Position numbers and translations under genes: made by a program
Shown: piece by piece, positions 32,391 through 43,979 of the stretch
How the letters are laid out: each line of letters opens with the position of its first letter
Position numbering within the stretch: position 1 is the first letter of the stretch
From: Carex sylvatica
Taxonomy: Eukaryota > Streptophyta > Magnoliopsida > Poales > Cyperaceae
DNA: 64,000 bases
Direction of reading: 5' to 3'
NCBI GenBank assembly: GCA_964058845.1
Contig: CAXKVR010000108.1
Location: 1 to 64,000, forward strand
The notes under the pieces: generated by a model
What the model was told of the DNA's origin: nothing
Databases searched by the model: none
Seen by the model: only the letters and a program-made list of their open reading frames with translations

Positions 32391-35171
32391 ATGCCTTTTC
32401 CTAATATCTCCAGCGTCGTACTAAAATTAGGCGGGCTCCTTGTACAAGAAGGAATCTACTTGTACGGCACTGACGACAAGATCAAATGGGTAAACACCGA
32501 GCTCACAAGGATTCAGTACTTCCTCGGAGATGCCGAGTTGAAATGGAAGAACGGAGACGCGGCTGTGATGAATTGGGTAAAAGAAATTACAGATGTCGGC
32601 TATGAAATCGAGGATCTAATTGATCTGATCAAGTACAGGAACGAGATCCGAAGGAGGAGAAAGGGGTTTATTGGCTCCATTTCGAGGTATGCTCATTTAC
32701 CAGGTGAAATTATTGCTCTTCATAAGGTAGGAGCAAAGGTTGACAAGATAAAGGCCAAATTAGAGGATATTAGTAAGAGCAAGGAGAGATATGGGATTAT
32801 TAGTACTGGTAATCGAGGAAATGAAGAGAGTGGTGGTGGTGGTGATGACATGATTAACATTGAGAGGTTCCACTCTCCTCATTTTGTTGATGATGTGGAT
32901 ATTGTTGGTTTTGATGGTTATATGAACAAACTAATCGGGCATCTATTGAATCAAGCAAATTTAGCTCGTAGTATTGTCTCAATCGTGGGTATGGGTGGTT
33001 TGGGGAAAACTACTCTTGCCAGAAAAGTTTTTGGTTGTCCTCAAATTAAAGAAAAATTTCTTACCTTTGCATGGATTGCTATATCTCAGAAAAATACACT
33101 TATCAACTTATTGAAAGAAATCGCAAAGCAGGTTATGGATTTAAGAAAAGGAGGCCTCAGATGGTCTGAAGGAGAGAGTTCCTCATCCTTGTCAATTAAA
33201 ACTATGAATGAGATGGGAGAACTGGAACTAAAGAGGGAAATTTTGGAGTTTTTACAGGGAAGGAAATATCTTGTTGTGCTTGATGATGTGTGGAGTATTG
33301 ATGATTGGGACAAGATATGCCATATCTTTCCTGACAACAATAATGGGAGCAAGATACTATTAACAACCCGCAATATGGAAGTTGCAGAGCATGCAGATCC
33401 AAGGAGCATTCCTTTGGAGCTTCAAGTTTTAGGTAATATAGAAAGCTGGGAGCTGTTGCGCAGGAAGATTTTTCCAAGGAACCATGGGTTCAAGGTGCCC
33501 GATAATAAGGAGTTGGAAGTTTTGGGAAAAAAATTATCAAGTAGATGTGGAGGCTTGCCTCTTGCCCTTGTGGTTCTAGGTGGTCTTCTTAGTAGAAATG
33601 TCAACTGGGATTCGTGGTCAAAGATATTGGATACAATGAACTGGGAATCCATGACAAATGGACAAAGATGCTTGGAAATATTAGCATTGAGTTATAAGGA
33701 TCTTCCTAATAATCAGATAAAATCGTGCTTCTTGTACATCTCCTCTTTTCCAAGGGATTTCCTTATTGGCCCCGCTAAATTAATTAGGCTGTGGATTGCA
33801 GAAGGGCTCATACCTAATGATGAAAGAAGTACATTGGAAGAATATGCCAGAGGCTATCTAAATATACTGATTCAGAGATCTCTGGTTCAAGTTGCCAAAA
33901 GGAGCAAGAATGGGGAGCGAGTCAAGAAGATACGCATTCACGATGTGTTGCGGGACTGGTGCACTGAAGAGGCACGAAAATCTGGGGCTTTCAACATAAC
34001 TAATATTCAAAACCAATCAATGGCCTCCACCACCACTATAAACTATAATCGTGTGGCTATTCATGACAAAAATTTAAATGACCTACTTGTACTTGTGTCA
34101 TCTCTTAGTAATTTGCGCACCATTTTGACCTTTGGTTCAAATTCAGATGGCAATTATGGGAAAGTATTTAATTGTTTTACTTTGTTACGAGTGCTTGATC
34201 TACAAGGTTCAAGTGGTATGCGGTATCTACCTGGGAAAATCGGTGAACTCATACATCTGAGATATTTGGGGGTACGAAACACAGAGGTGGCAAAAATACC
34301 GTCTTCAATAGGCGAACTTCTCTATCTGGAAACTTTTGATGCTAGGGGTACTAAAATAACTAAGGTACCGATTTCATTTTGGAAGGTTCAATCATTGATG
34401 TATGTCTACCTGCCTTGCTTTCCAGAAGAAGTACCAAAGAATGAGATTACCCAAAACCTACATAAATTGTACGTGGGTGAATCATCGCATCAAATGGTTG
34501 ATGCTGTTCCCCAAAACCTACGTAAGTACCAATTGAATCATAGCATCAAATGGTTGATGCTGTTAAAAATTCTTCATCAGCAAAATAAGCTGGTCTCCTT
34601 GACCATTGATGTAAAAGGATTGCTTGAGAAGGATAAAAGTCAGACACTGCAAAATTACATTCCCTTTGGCTCCTTGTTTGGCGGTACAAAGGAACTTCAA
34701 TTCCTAAAATTATATGGTCAAACAAAGCAAATTTATAAAGATCGCTTGCCCGAGAATCTTACTGAACTCACCTTAAAGATGTCGCAATTGGATTACAATT
34801 CAATGGCAGTCCTGAGAGAACTGTCATGTCTTACGCTACTGAGACTAGGCATTGAATCTTACAGAGGCACTCGTTTGATCTGTCATGGTGGTGATTTTCC
34901 TCGATTGAAGCACCTAAGCCTAGAATGGACATTTATTAAAGATGGATGGGATGTACAGCATGGTTCAATGCCCGTCCTTGAAACCTTACATATCAATGGG
35001 TGCTTTTATATGCGCGAGATTCCAATTGGGTTGCAGCATCTTGTTGCTTTGAAGGAACTGCGTCTCTCAGACATATCTCGGAAGATTGAGGAAAGAATGG
35101 TGAAATATGAGGGAAAAGACTGGCCCATCATTAGGCACATACCCTCCATCAAACTTTGTCGGGCTTGGTAA
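32391..35171 (+). CDS. CC-NBS-LRR disease resistance protein (RPP13/RPM1-like)
   Basis: Single exon, 926 residues from the ATG at 32391. The frame is open from 32232, but that 53-residue extension runs into a MITE and is Phe/Leu-rich, and the NLR relic at 57081 also starts at this later ATG. Order: Rx-type coiled-coil with an EDVID-like YEIEDLID near 70-77; P-loop GMGGLGKTT near 200-208; kinase-2 LVVLDDVW near 292-299; RNBS-B ILLTTRN; GLPLA near 388; RNBS-D CFLYISSFP; an MHD variant IHD near 514; then irregular LRRs to the C-terminus. All nucleotide-binding motifs are intact, so it is probably functional as an intracellular immune receptor; the recognised effector is unknown. The IHD form of MHD occurs naturally in some CNLs. 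A short duplicated segment in the LRRs (34450-34564) is read in two frames. Confidence 0.93.
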   Translation: MPFPNISSVVLKLGGLLVQEGIYLYGTDDKIKWVNTELTRIQYFLGDAELKWKNGDAAVMNWVKEITDVGYEIEDLIDLIKYRNEIRRRRKGFIGSISRYAHLPGEIIALHKVGAKVDKIKAKLEDISKSKERYGIISTGNRGNEESGGGGDDMINIERFHSPHFVDDVDIVGFDGYMNKLIGHLLNQANLARSIVSIVGMGGLGKTTLARKVFGCPQIKEKFLTFAWIAISQKNTLINLLKEIAKQVMDLRKGGLRWSEGESSSSLSIKTMNEMGELELKREILEFLQGRKYLVVLDDVWSIDDWDKICHIFPDNNNGSKILLTTRNMEVAEHADPRSIPLELQVLGNIESWELLRRKIFPRNHGFKVPDNKELEVLGKKLSSRCGGLPLALVVLGGLLSRNVNWDSWSKILDTMNWESMTNGQRCLEILALSYKDLPNNQIKSCFLYISSFPRDFLIGPAKLIRLWIAEGLIPNDERSTLEEYARGYLNILIQRSLVQVAKRSKNGERVKKIRIHDVLRDWCTEEARKSGAFNITNIQNQSMASTTTINYNRVAIHDKNLNDLLVLVSSLSNLRTILTFGSNSDGNYGKVFNCFTLLRVLDLQGSSGMRYLPGKIGELIHLRYLGVRNTEVAKIPSSIGELLYLETFDARGTKITKVPISFWKVQSLMYVYLPCFPEEVPKNEITQNLHKLYVGESSHQMVDAVPQNLRKYQLNHSIKWLMLLKILHQQNKLVSLTIDVKGLLEKDKSQTLQNYIPFGSLFGGTKELQFLKLYGQTKQIYKDRLPENLTELTLKMSQLDYNSMAVLRELSCLTLLRLGIESYRGTRLICHGGDFPRLKHLSLEWTFIKDGWDVQHGSMPVLETLHINGCFYMREIPIGLQHLVALKELRLSDISRKIEERMVKYEGKDWPIIRHIPSIKLCRAW
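34450..34564 (+). repeat. Tandem duplication inside the NLR LRR region
   Basis: Two copies (34450-34508 and 34509-34564) of a segment running from CCCAAAACCTAC to CATCAAATGGTTGATGCTGTT. A 4-bp length difference means the shared second half is read as HQMVDAV in copy 1 and IKWLMLL in copy 2. The ORF stays open. Confidence 0.8.
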
Positions 35172-36766
35172 TGTTAAGCGTGTAAGTAATCTCCCATTTG
35201 CAAAATGCATATTATTATTTAATTTTTCAAGATATTGGACATACGTATTACTACCTATTGGTAAAACTTTAAAAATTGTTTTCTACTAGCTAGCTATCTG
35301 TAGAATTCTAGATATTGTATTCCATTCTTTTTTTCCTTTCAATTGATATACATTTATTAAGGTTTCGTGTGAGGATTACTATACAAGACCATTAATATGA
35401 TATATATCTATGAACAATACGATTTATTAAGGTTGGAAGGACTGAGCTTTCTAAGTTGTCATGATTGTCAAAATAACTATTGTCAAGTGATCCATCCTCT
35501 TTATCATTTGATCCTAAAGATGATTTTACATATTAGGCACCTATTTGTAGAGGCTTGAGACAGAAGCAAGCTCTTCTTATGATTTAATCCCTAAGATGCA
35601 ACTGTTGGTGTCAAACCCTTACAGAGCATGAAAGTGTTTTTTATTTGTAGGATTAAATTGAGTTCAATTTAGGACTTTTATTTTAAGTGTGGTCAATAAA
35701 AGCTCCAGTATCAACAATTTTAAGCTTATCTATACATGTATTTGCAATTGCAAAGAGGACAGTACAGTAGGATTCATCTTGTTCGAAGAAAAAAGCAGTG
35801 TGTGGTCCATTGTTTAAAAAAAAAAAGGGTCAGTACATGTGACCTTTTCACTTCTATTAATCTAAATTGCTTTGTCGTAAGCTGAATATAAGATTATTCT
35901 CTTTTTTAATTGTTTTTGCATACAGTTTAGTGAAGACACTCCACCAATTAAGTTATTTAACTATATTTTGCTTTTCTCTCAGTTTCAGCAATCTGGACAT
36001 CATGACAATTCATTGTGTGTATTGTCTCCTTCCACTGAATTTTCATTTGTGCTTTCTTGCTTGTGATGAAGTTGTGTTCACTATATTGCTTTTCTCTGTT
36101 TTTTTAATTCTTGATGTATCGTGTAGTGACATATTTCTGTACCTATGCTGTTATTTATCATCAGATCAGGTGACTGTTAATTTGTCTAATATTGTATAGT
36201 AGGTGATTGATGCTTTGTATAAAGATTTTTTTTATGGTTTGTGTACTTTAATCCATGTTTCTTGTTGATAACTGTTGGAATGTAATGTATTTTTCTTTTA
36301 TTTATATTTAGTCCTGGCAGTGTTTTGGAGTATTAGGGGTATAATCGTAATTTTTATGCCAAATTTGGGTGATTTTGTAAAACAAGCATCAAAATCCTAA
36401 GTGCTTCAATCAAGGAAAATCACCGCAGTTACAATTCAAATGATCTCCCTGGTAAGGTTCAATGCCTAGTCTGAGTAGCCTAAGACACGGCTGTTTTCCA
36501 GGGGTGCCATTGGATCATCTTCCAATTGAGACATGTTTAAGGTGAGTTCAGTAAGATTATGGGGAAAGTATTCTCCATCAGAGATTTGATCCTGCTATTG
36601 CACCATATAATTTTTAGGAATTATTTTTACCAGAAAATTAGGACCCGATAAGAATGAAATTTTGCAATATGGATCTTATATCCTTCTCAAGCAATCCTTT
36701 GTCTACATCTATGGTCAAGGAGACGAGCTTATTTTGTTGTTGAAGAAGTTTTACAACAACAACCGT
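35172..36766. other. Flank downstream of the NLR, no gene seen
   Basis: AT-rich and T-rich sequence. Short ORFs (for example 35867-36199) lack known domains. TGTTGGAATGTAATGT near 36272 looks like an LTR start, but no matching end, PBS or partner was found. Confidence 0.45.
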
Positions 36767-37791
36767 GTTTCCTAAATCACAAAATTTATGAACCTAAAGT
36801 CTTTGACAGGTGGGCAATACTTGAAGAGTGCTTGAAGCATCAACTTGTGAAGCATGCGGTGAGAAAACTAATTTCTCTACTGTTCTTTCTCAGATTTCTT
36901 TTTATTTTGATCCATTCAGAACTTTTTCTTTGGTGAAAATTTCTGTAACCGTCTTATTTGTGATGTACTGTGCAACAGCGGACCCAGCAAGTCTGATTTC
37001 ATTTTATATTTTTGTTATATAAACAAAAGACAAATGTCATTTCTATTTGACTGGTGAGTCCATGTATTTATTTCAGTTGACATATTCATTTGAATTTATC
37101 ACAAAATTGACACATTGTTGATCTTCAAATTTGATCAAGCTTCGGAATGATAACGAGTATAGTGAATAATAATTTGGGTAAAATTTGATAAAATGTTTGA
37201 CACATGATTGAGCAAAACTTCTGCAGTGAAAATTTATGTTGTCATAATTGGGAAAATATTTTTTTGTCAATTTATGTATATAAAATATTTGCGTTTTATT
37301 TTTTACCACTTCTCAAAAAAATAAAAATTTACATTAATCACTAATAAGACTATTATTATTTTTAAGATATTTTGCTTACTTAATCTTGCTAGGTCCTCAA
37401 ATATATATATAAAAAAAAAATACATAACCCACTACCTACAAAAGCTGTTTTTGCTTTCTACTCGATAGAACTACATAAGGGAGAAGGCTAGTAACATCCC
37501 TTCTGAAATTAGAAACACGATACTTCAAAATCTTTTGTGGGTACACAACTACACATCATGGCACTCGGTCAATTATCCGTTGGTCAATATTTGAATTTAG
37601 ATATATCCGGGCCGTCAAATTTGTTTTGACACAAATATTAAAGAGATTCTGTACATTCTATTTCATACCATATCAGATTGATCCGAATTTTGATTGGAGG
37701 ATCCAAATCTATTCAGAATTTATATTACTTAATAAGATCCGAATGTGCCTCAATCTGAGACCACATCAATCAACATCTCTGGAGCCCTCAC
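36767..37791. repeat. Second copies of the NLR upstream blocks
   Basis: 36767-37292 matches 30974-31473, and 37416-37791 matches 31903-32160, in the same order and orientation. The MITE found at 31968 is not intact here. The expected next element, a second NLR, is missing. Confidence 0.75.
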
Positions 37792-39045
37792 GTAAATTCC
37801 ACCCAACCTCTTCCACTAACTTAACCTCACTTTGTACCGCATATCATTTAACTTTCCACCCAACATTTTTATGTACATGCACTTCAAAAGTTACTAATAA
37901 AATAAATTTCTTTATAAATTGAAAATTATTTCGAGTTATGATATTGACTATGTTTATTACAAGCTTATTGACAATAATTTTCGGTTAAAATTCTTAAATA
38001 TTTATTTTTTAAATTATTTCTAAGCTGTCATTCTTTCTCATTCTAATGCTTCATTTTTTATAATTGATAGAGAGAATTTTTCCATTATATGTTTTCATAT
38101 CATGTCAAAGACACATTTTTTTCTGAAAGACATCATTTCAATAATAAAAATACTACATTATAGAGTTTTTTTTTTGTTTGGTAACTTCATAAATCAACAA
38201 AATGCACAATTATATTGTAATTAAAAAAGGTGAAAAATATTATTAAATAATATCTTTCTTGATCATCTAGATAAGATTGATTTTGAGTGAACCACATTTT
38301 TTCCTATGGGATATTTTAGTAACAAACGCTTCAGGAATGTGTAGCTTTCATCTGCAATTGTAATTAGTCAAGTATGGATTACAATTATTTGATCACTTGA
38401 ACAAATTATGTGGCTGTCAGATAACTAACTGTGGAAAATTCAGCAATTAAATTCTTTGGTCATATGCTTTATCAATTACATTCCAAATTTGTGGAAGAAA
38501 TTTAATTTGATTCTAAACGGCAAGTACCACACAAGTTTTCCACATGACATTGAGATTTTTTTGTTTTTTGGAAAAAAATAAGTTTCAAGTCCTTATTTGT
38601 TTGTGGCATCGAGAAATTTAATAACAGTTTGTTTGTAACTTTGTATGTATTGCTGGATTAAAAAATAAAAAACTACTCTTTTTAGTAATTTGATTCATTA
38701 TTGTAAAGCATGACCAACACATCAAAAGCATAAAAGTTGTAATTTTTTTGTGCATGTATATATGAAATAACATAGATCATATGACTAGTACCCCATAATT
38801 TATATTTTTTATATTTTTTGAGTAAAAGACAAGTACCATAGAATTCTATGAAGTACGTACCATACAAGTCTTCCCATGGAATAACGATATAGTCAATAAA
38901 TCAAGGAATTTTTATAAGTAGAAGGATCGCGTCCAATCAAATTTTATCTCGTAAAAAAATTGTACCAACAACACCTACTTGTATGTAAGTAGGTGCAACT
39001 GAAAGGTTTTGGTGAACCATTGAGAGCTTCTCACATTTATTCAAG
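37792..39045. other. 5' flank of the receptor-like protein gene
   Basis: AT-rich, no gene or bounded repeat recognised. It should contain the promoter of the LRR receptor-like protein. Confidence 0.45.
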
Positions 39046-41574
39046 ATGCACTATTTCACATCCAATTTCCTCCTCCTCCTTCTCCTCTTACTAATTCAAG
39101 ATTTCTCAGCAAATTGTTGTATTGAGTATGAGAGAGATGCACTGTTTGAATTCAAAGCCGGTGTCAATGATATAAACAATCGTTTGGCTTCATGGAAAGG
39201 TGAAAAATGCTGCAACTGGGTAGGGATCCAATGCAGCAATCGAACAGGTCACGTTGTCAAGCTAAACCTTCGAAATACCAACATTCATCTGGTCGAACTT
39301 TATGAACAGGTGATCTCATATTGGAGCTACCATAGCTTGACAGGCAAGATCAACCCATCTTTGCAATTTCTTAGTGATATGAAACACTTAGATCTCAGCT
39401 GCAATAATTTTAATGGGACTAAATTTCCAAATTTTATTGGCGCATTTAGAAACTTAAAGTATCTCAACTTGTCTAATACGGGTTTGTCAGGAAAGATACC
39501 ACCTCAACTTGGAAACCTTTCTAGGTTGTTGTACTTTGATCTTAGCGATCACACATACTCTGGTTTTACATTGCACGCCGATTCGTGGTGGTTATCTAAT
39601 ATGATGTCTCTAAAGTACATAGACATGTCTGGAGTTCAATTTCAAGATTCAAATAATTGGATGGAAACTTTGAACAAACTATCATCACTTGAAGTGTTAG
39701 TTTTGTCGAGGAACAATCTAACCCAAATTTCCAATACACTTTCTTTTGTGAATTTTACTTCCCTCATAGTGCTTCATCTTTCTCATCAAAACTTCGATAC
39801 CACCATACCCAAATGGGTGGGAAATCTGACCTCTCTAAACAAACTTGCACTCGATTATAATTCACTTCATGGTATGGTACCATCACTACATAGTCTAACA
39901 AAATTAACATACTTATCTTTACCTGGCAACAATATTGAAAGAGATATTGAGGAGTTATTATTGAGAAAGTTATCAAATTACACATTGAGAAATCTTGAGT
40001 ATTTAGATATTTCATCAACTAATTTGACTGGTACTTTGACTGGATGGATTGGAGACATGACAAGTGTAACTTTTCTCAGCCTTTCCAATAATCACCTAAG
40101 TCGTATAATACCAATTGATATTGGAAATTTAACAAATCTTGATTTTCTTGATCTTAGTGAGAACTCCCTCAAAGGATTATTTGATAGTGATTGGACCCCT
40201 TCTTTTCAACTAAATTTAATCTGGTTGAGTTCATGCAAACTTGGGCCAAAATTTCCCTCTTGGCTCCGGAGACAAGTAGAAATTGAGTATCTAGATCTAG
40301 GTGATACTGGAATTGATGACAGTATACCCGATTGGTTCACAAGCTTATCTTCCCTTAGAGCCTTTGACTTGTCTAATAATATGCTTAGAGGGAAGTTACC
40401 ACCCAGCTTGCTACATATGATCAAACTCAAAATTATCTATTTGAGTAATAATCAACTTGAGGGTAATATATCGTTTCTTCCAACAAGTTTGGCGATTCTT
40501 GATCTCTCGAACAATAGTTTATGAGGACATCTTCCTCTTTGGTGGTCAAACATCAGTAGAGAATTGAACCTTGCAGATAATAGGCTCTCTGGAGTTGTAC
40601 CCAGCTCTTTGAGTTGTTCAGGTGCACTAGCAGTGCTTAAGCTTGAAAACATCAGTTTAACTGGAGAGTTTCCATTTGATTTGCAATTTTGCACAAGATT
40701 AGAATTGCTTGATCTTGGAGAAAATAGTTTTCACGGGATAATACCAGATTGGGTAGGAGAAAGCTTTTACCAGTTGCAATTTCTAAGGTTGCAGTCCAAT
40801 TTGTTTTCTGGTAATATTCCATCTAAGTTGACACTACTCAATAATCTGCAAATCTTAGATCTTGCAAACAACTACCTTTCTGGGCCACTGCCAAGTGGTT
40901 TGGATAATTTTAGTTCGATGATTCAATTGTCCCCGACAAATATTGAATATCCTGGTGAAAGTTTAAATGAAATGGCCAAAGGGTTGATCCTTAAGTATGA
41001 ACATCTTGCAGATTTGAAGATTATAGATTTGTCAAATAATAATTTAATTGGCGAGATACCTCAAGAGATAGTTGTTCTTACTGGTTTATGGAATCTAAAC
41101 TTGTCCCACAATCACTTAATGGGAAACATTCCGCAAGAAATCGGAAATATGATATCTCTAGAGTCACTAGACCTTCGCATGAATAACTTGTCAGGGACTA
41201 TCCCACAAAGCATATCTGCTTTATACTCTTTGGAAGTGCTCAATTTTTCTTACAAAAATTTATCTGGGAGCATTCCAACTGGGTATCAGCTGCAAACGCT
41301 TGATGACCCATCAATCTACAGTGAAAATCCATACCTATGTGGACCTCCACTAGGGACGAGTTGTCGTAGCAGTGATGGTAACAACAATTTCAATTCAAAA
41401 AATACTGATGATAATGACAAGTCGTTGTATTTGTTCATCGAGTTTGGATTTGTGACAGGACTTATGGTGTTGTTTTTTATTCTATTGTTGAAAGCAAATT
41501 GGAGGTATACTTATTTTCTAATGGTCGATGATGTGTTTGACAGGCTAGCTATATGTAATGCATGTGAACATTAA
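39046..41574 (+). pseudogene. LRR receptor-like protein (EIX2/Cf type) with one internal stop
   Basis: One continuous frame of 843 codons, interrupted only by TGA at 40522-40524 (codon 493), where LRR context (LDLSNNSL-x-GHLP) expects a residue such as Ser. Signal peptide (FLLLLLLLL) at the start; N-terminal cap with CCIEYERDALFEFK and CCNWVGIQC; about 25 plant-type LRRs; a C-terminal cap with NPYLCGPPL; an acidic spacer; a transmembrane segment (FGFVTGLMVLFFILLL); and a short basic cytoplasmic tail without kinase. This is the layout of EIX2/Cf-type receptor-like proteins, which sense extracellular patterns and signal through SOBIR1/BAK1-type kinases. The lesion yields a secreted truncated LRR protein of 492 residues unless the stop is read through or is an assembly error. 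Everything else looks under constraint, so loss is recent. Confidence 0.9.
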
Positions 41575-42547
41575 CATTCAAGAGGATGAATGAACGAATT
41601 TAATATCATGTAATTATTCTCTGTATAATTGATAATTAAGTCATATGTCTTGTACGTACGTGTTGAACTCCAGTGTAAATCTATTTGATAATTAAGTTGT
41701 ATATTTTTTCTGAGTTGGATGTACTAAACTTGTTAATTGCAATATTTTAAGGCTATTAATTGTTTTCCTTTTTTTCTATGTAGTACATAAAAATGCAAAT
41801 ATATTCCTCTGGTAATTAAATAAACGTTTACAATATCAAAATCCAACTTACTAGAAACACCAAAACCAAAATATTTTGCAAAGAGAAGCCTATAGAGAAT
41901 CAAAACTCAAAGAGGTGCCAGGCACAAGACAACAAAATATATCTGGTGTTCCATGTCTTGATGAAACTTCAAATAGCAAAATGAATGAAAACCCATCAAG
42001 TGTATGATCGCTAACGAGAAAAAGAAAAATGTCTTCCGCGCTGTACCCTTTTTGTACTACTACAAATCATGCCTACAAAACTATCATAGGTATTATTGTT
42101 TCTATCTCAAGTGCGCAAGTAAAACATAACCTAAATCTATATTTGTTTGAATTCAGCAACAAGGTTCAAAAAGTGTTTACCAAACTAAAGTAAAGAGAAG
42201 ACGATAATAGCTAAGAAATTAATTGTGGTAATATTCATACTATTTCTAGTCGAAATGGCACACAATATCATTTGCTTGTTGGTGTTGGGCCTAGACTGAT
42301 TTATGCCATTTAAAATTTTGGTCACGGACCCAATCAAAAGACTTCAGTCAACTCACAACTGCTAACTTCGACAAAATTTTAGCAATCATGATTTTGTACC
42401 TGTCACTGGAAAGCTCAACGGCATTCACTGAACCGGTCAACACAGTGAATGAGTACCTATCATAAATAAACTTGCCAAACAAAAACACTTATAATCTAAT
42501 ATTTGCTTAACAAACTCACAAACATTTGAGATTAATTGAGAATTGTA
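41575..42547. other. Intergenic, no gene seen
   Basis: 3' flank of the receptor-like protein and 3' flank of the U4 pseudogene. No further gene or clear repeat recognised. Confidence 0.45.
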
Positions 42548-42676
42548 GGGCCCAGCACCAGAGATGGGACCCTTCCAGAAATTGTCAGAGGCACACACAG
42601 CGGTGGCCAATGAGGGGGTTTGAAAATAGTTTTCAACCAGCAGTTGAAATCTATTCCCAATCCCAAGCGCAAAGAT
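42548..42676 (-). pseudogene. U4 snRNA pseudogene, copy 3
   Basis: Minus-strand U4-like sequence of about 129 nt. It keeps the first 14-15 bases (ATCTTTGCGCTTGGG), the CTGCTGGTTGAAAACTATTT segment, the Sm site AATTTCTGG and the 3' hairpin (GGGTCCCATCTCTGGTG). About 25 nt are missing and the remainder scrambled in the 5' stem-loop/stem II region, so the 15.5K/Snu13 k-turn and U6 pairing are lost. It still has a TATA-like and a USE-like element upstream. Confidence 0.88.
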
Positions 42677-42710
42677 ACCTTCGGCTAGCTGATGCTGTGC
42701 CTGTGCCGCT

Positions 42711-42765
42711 TAATTTATAGCTTAAGAGGTCCGACCGCTGTCTCTTTACAGCAAACTAGTGGGAC
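42711..42765 (-). promoter_or_regulatory. Relic U4 promoter of copy 3
   Basis: Minus-strand TATAAATTA (42711-42719) and GTCCCACTAG (about 42756-42765) correspond to the TATA and USE of the intact copies. The TATA box is about 35 bp from the start, roughly 9 bp further than in copies 1 and 2. Confidence 0.65.
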
Positions 42766-42799
42766 TGTTTCCGCTGCACCTGAACAAACCGGTTAGAAA

Positions 42800-42895
42800 C
42801 TTAATTTAGGCTTTTATGGGCCTTGTTGGCGGAGAAACTTATCCAGGCTTTTATGGGCCTTGTTGCACAGAGAAACTTATCCAGGCTTTTATGAA
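42800..42895. repeat. Tandem repeat of the U4 upstream motif
   Basis: GGCTTTTATGGGCCTTGTTG occurs twice and GGCTTTTATG a third time, with GAGAAACTTATCCA between them (unit about 36-40 bp). In the intact U4 copies this motif is present once. Confidence 0.7.
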
Positions 42896-43979
42896 ATATT
42901 TTTAAAGTTTGAAATTTATTTAGTACAAAGTCAAGCAGTTAAAAAAATAATTTTTTTATAAAAATTTTTATGTATTTATTTTTTATTATTATTTTGACCG
43001 ATTGATCTTGTACTAAATGATTTCGAAATTTTTAAAATTTTGTATATACATACATTATTCATGAAATAGATGGATTTCAATTGTTTAGATTCGTTATTTG
43101 AAGACATCCGATAAATTTTTAGAATTGTGCTCACCAACTCCACTTAATGAGCACATCACATCTTAACTTCGCTAGTATATGAAAATTATTCGATTCTTTT
43201 GGATAAATTGGAGTTAATTGTGCATTTTCATAATTTTGAAACAATCCAAACCCCCAAGGGTTGGGACCCCCTTCTTACCGGTCAAAGGAATTTTTTTTTT
43301 TCCAAACTCTGATTCGAGTAATTATTTATTTAATAAAATTAAATCTAATTAGTTCCTTACTTTTACAATTAGACATCATATGCAAACGGTAAGCAGCTAT
43401 TTTGGCATTCCGATTTAGACTGTTTTGATTTAATTTTTTCAGAACAGTGAACGTTACTGGACCATTCAATTATGTAATTAGTAAAGCTGGAGAGGAAATA
43501 ATTCTGCGAGAGATATAGGCATCGATCACTGTTGAAGGAGGTAGAAATTAAGAATCATCTCTGTCTAACTGAAATCATGTTCGTGGAATTAAGTTGCAAA
43601 AATTAAATATGGAAGAAATCTGTTATTTGTTTTGCAATATCATACTGAAAATATAAAAATATTGGTTGTTTCTAGATGTAATTAATATGTTGGTAATAAA
43701 TAAATTGGAATAGTTGGAAGCTTTTTTCTTGAAACCTTGGCAGTGGCTGCATGCCAAGTATGAATAGTTGGAAGCTTAATGAACGAAATAACTTTTGGAA
43801 TTGACTCCTGTCAAAGCCTCTTTGAGCAGAATGACAAAACTATATCAACAATATTACTGACAAAAACAACTAAGAACTCCATTAAGCAAAATTATTGAGA
43901 ATATTAATCTCTCTATCTTTTTCTTTTTTTGTTTTATAACAGATGTCAGAGGGAAAGGACTGTATATATATGAACAGAA

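Noticed and set aside
36272..36480. Possible solo LTR starting TGTTGGAATG
   Set aside because: No matching CA end, PBS or flanking 5-bp duplication found.
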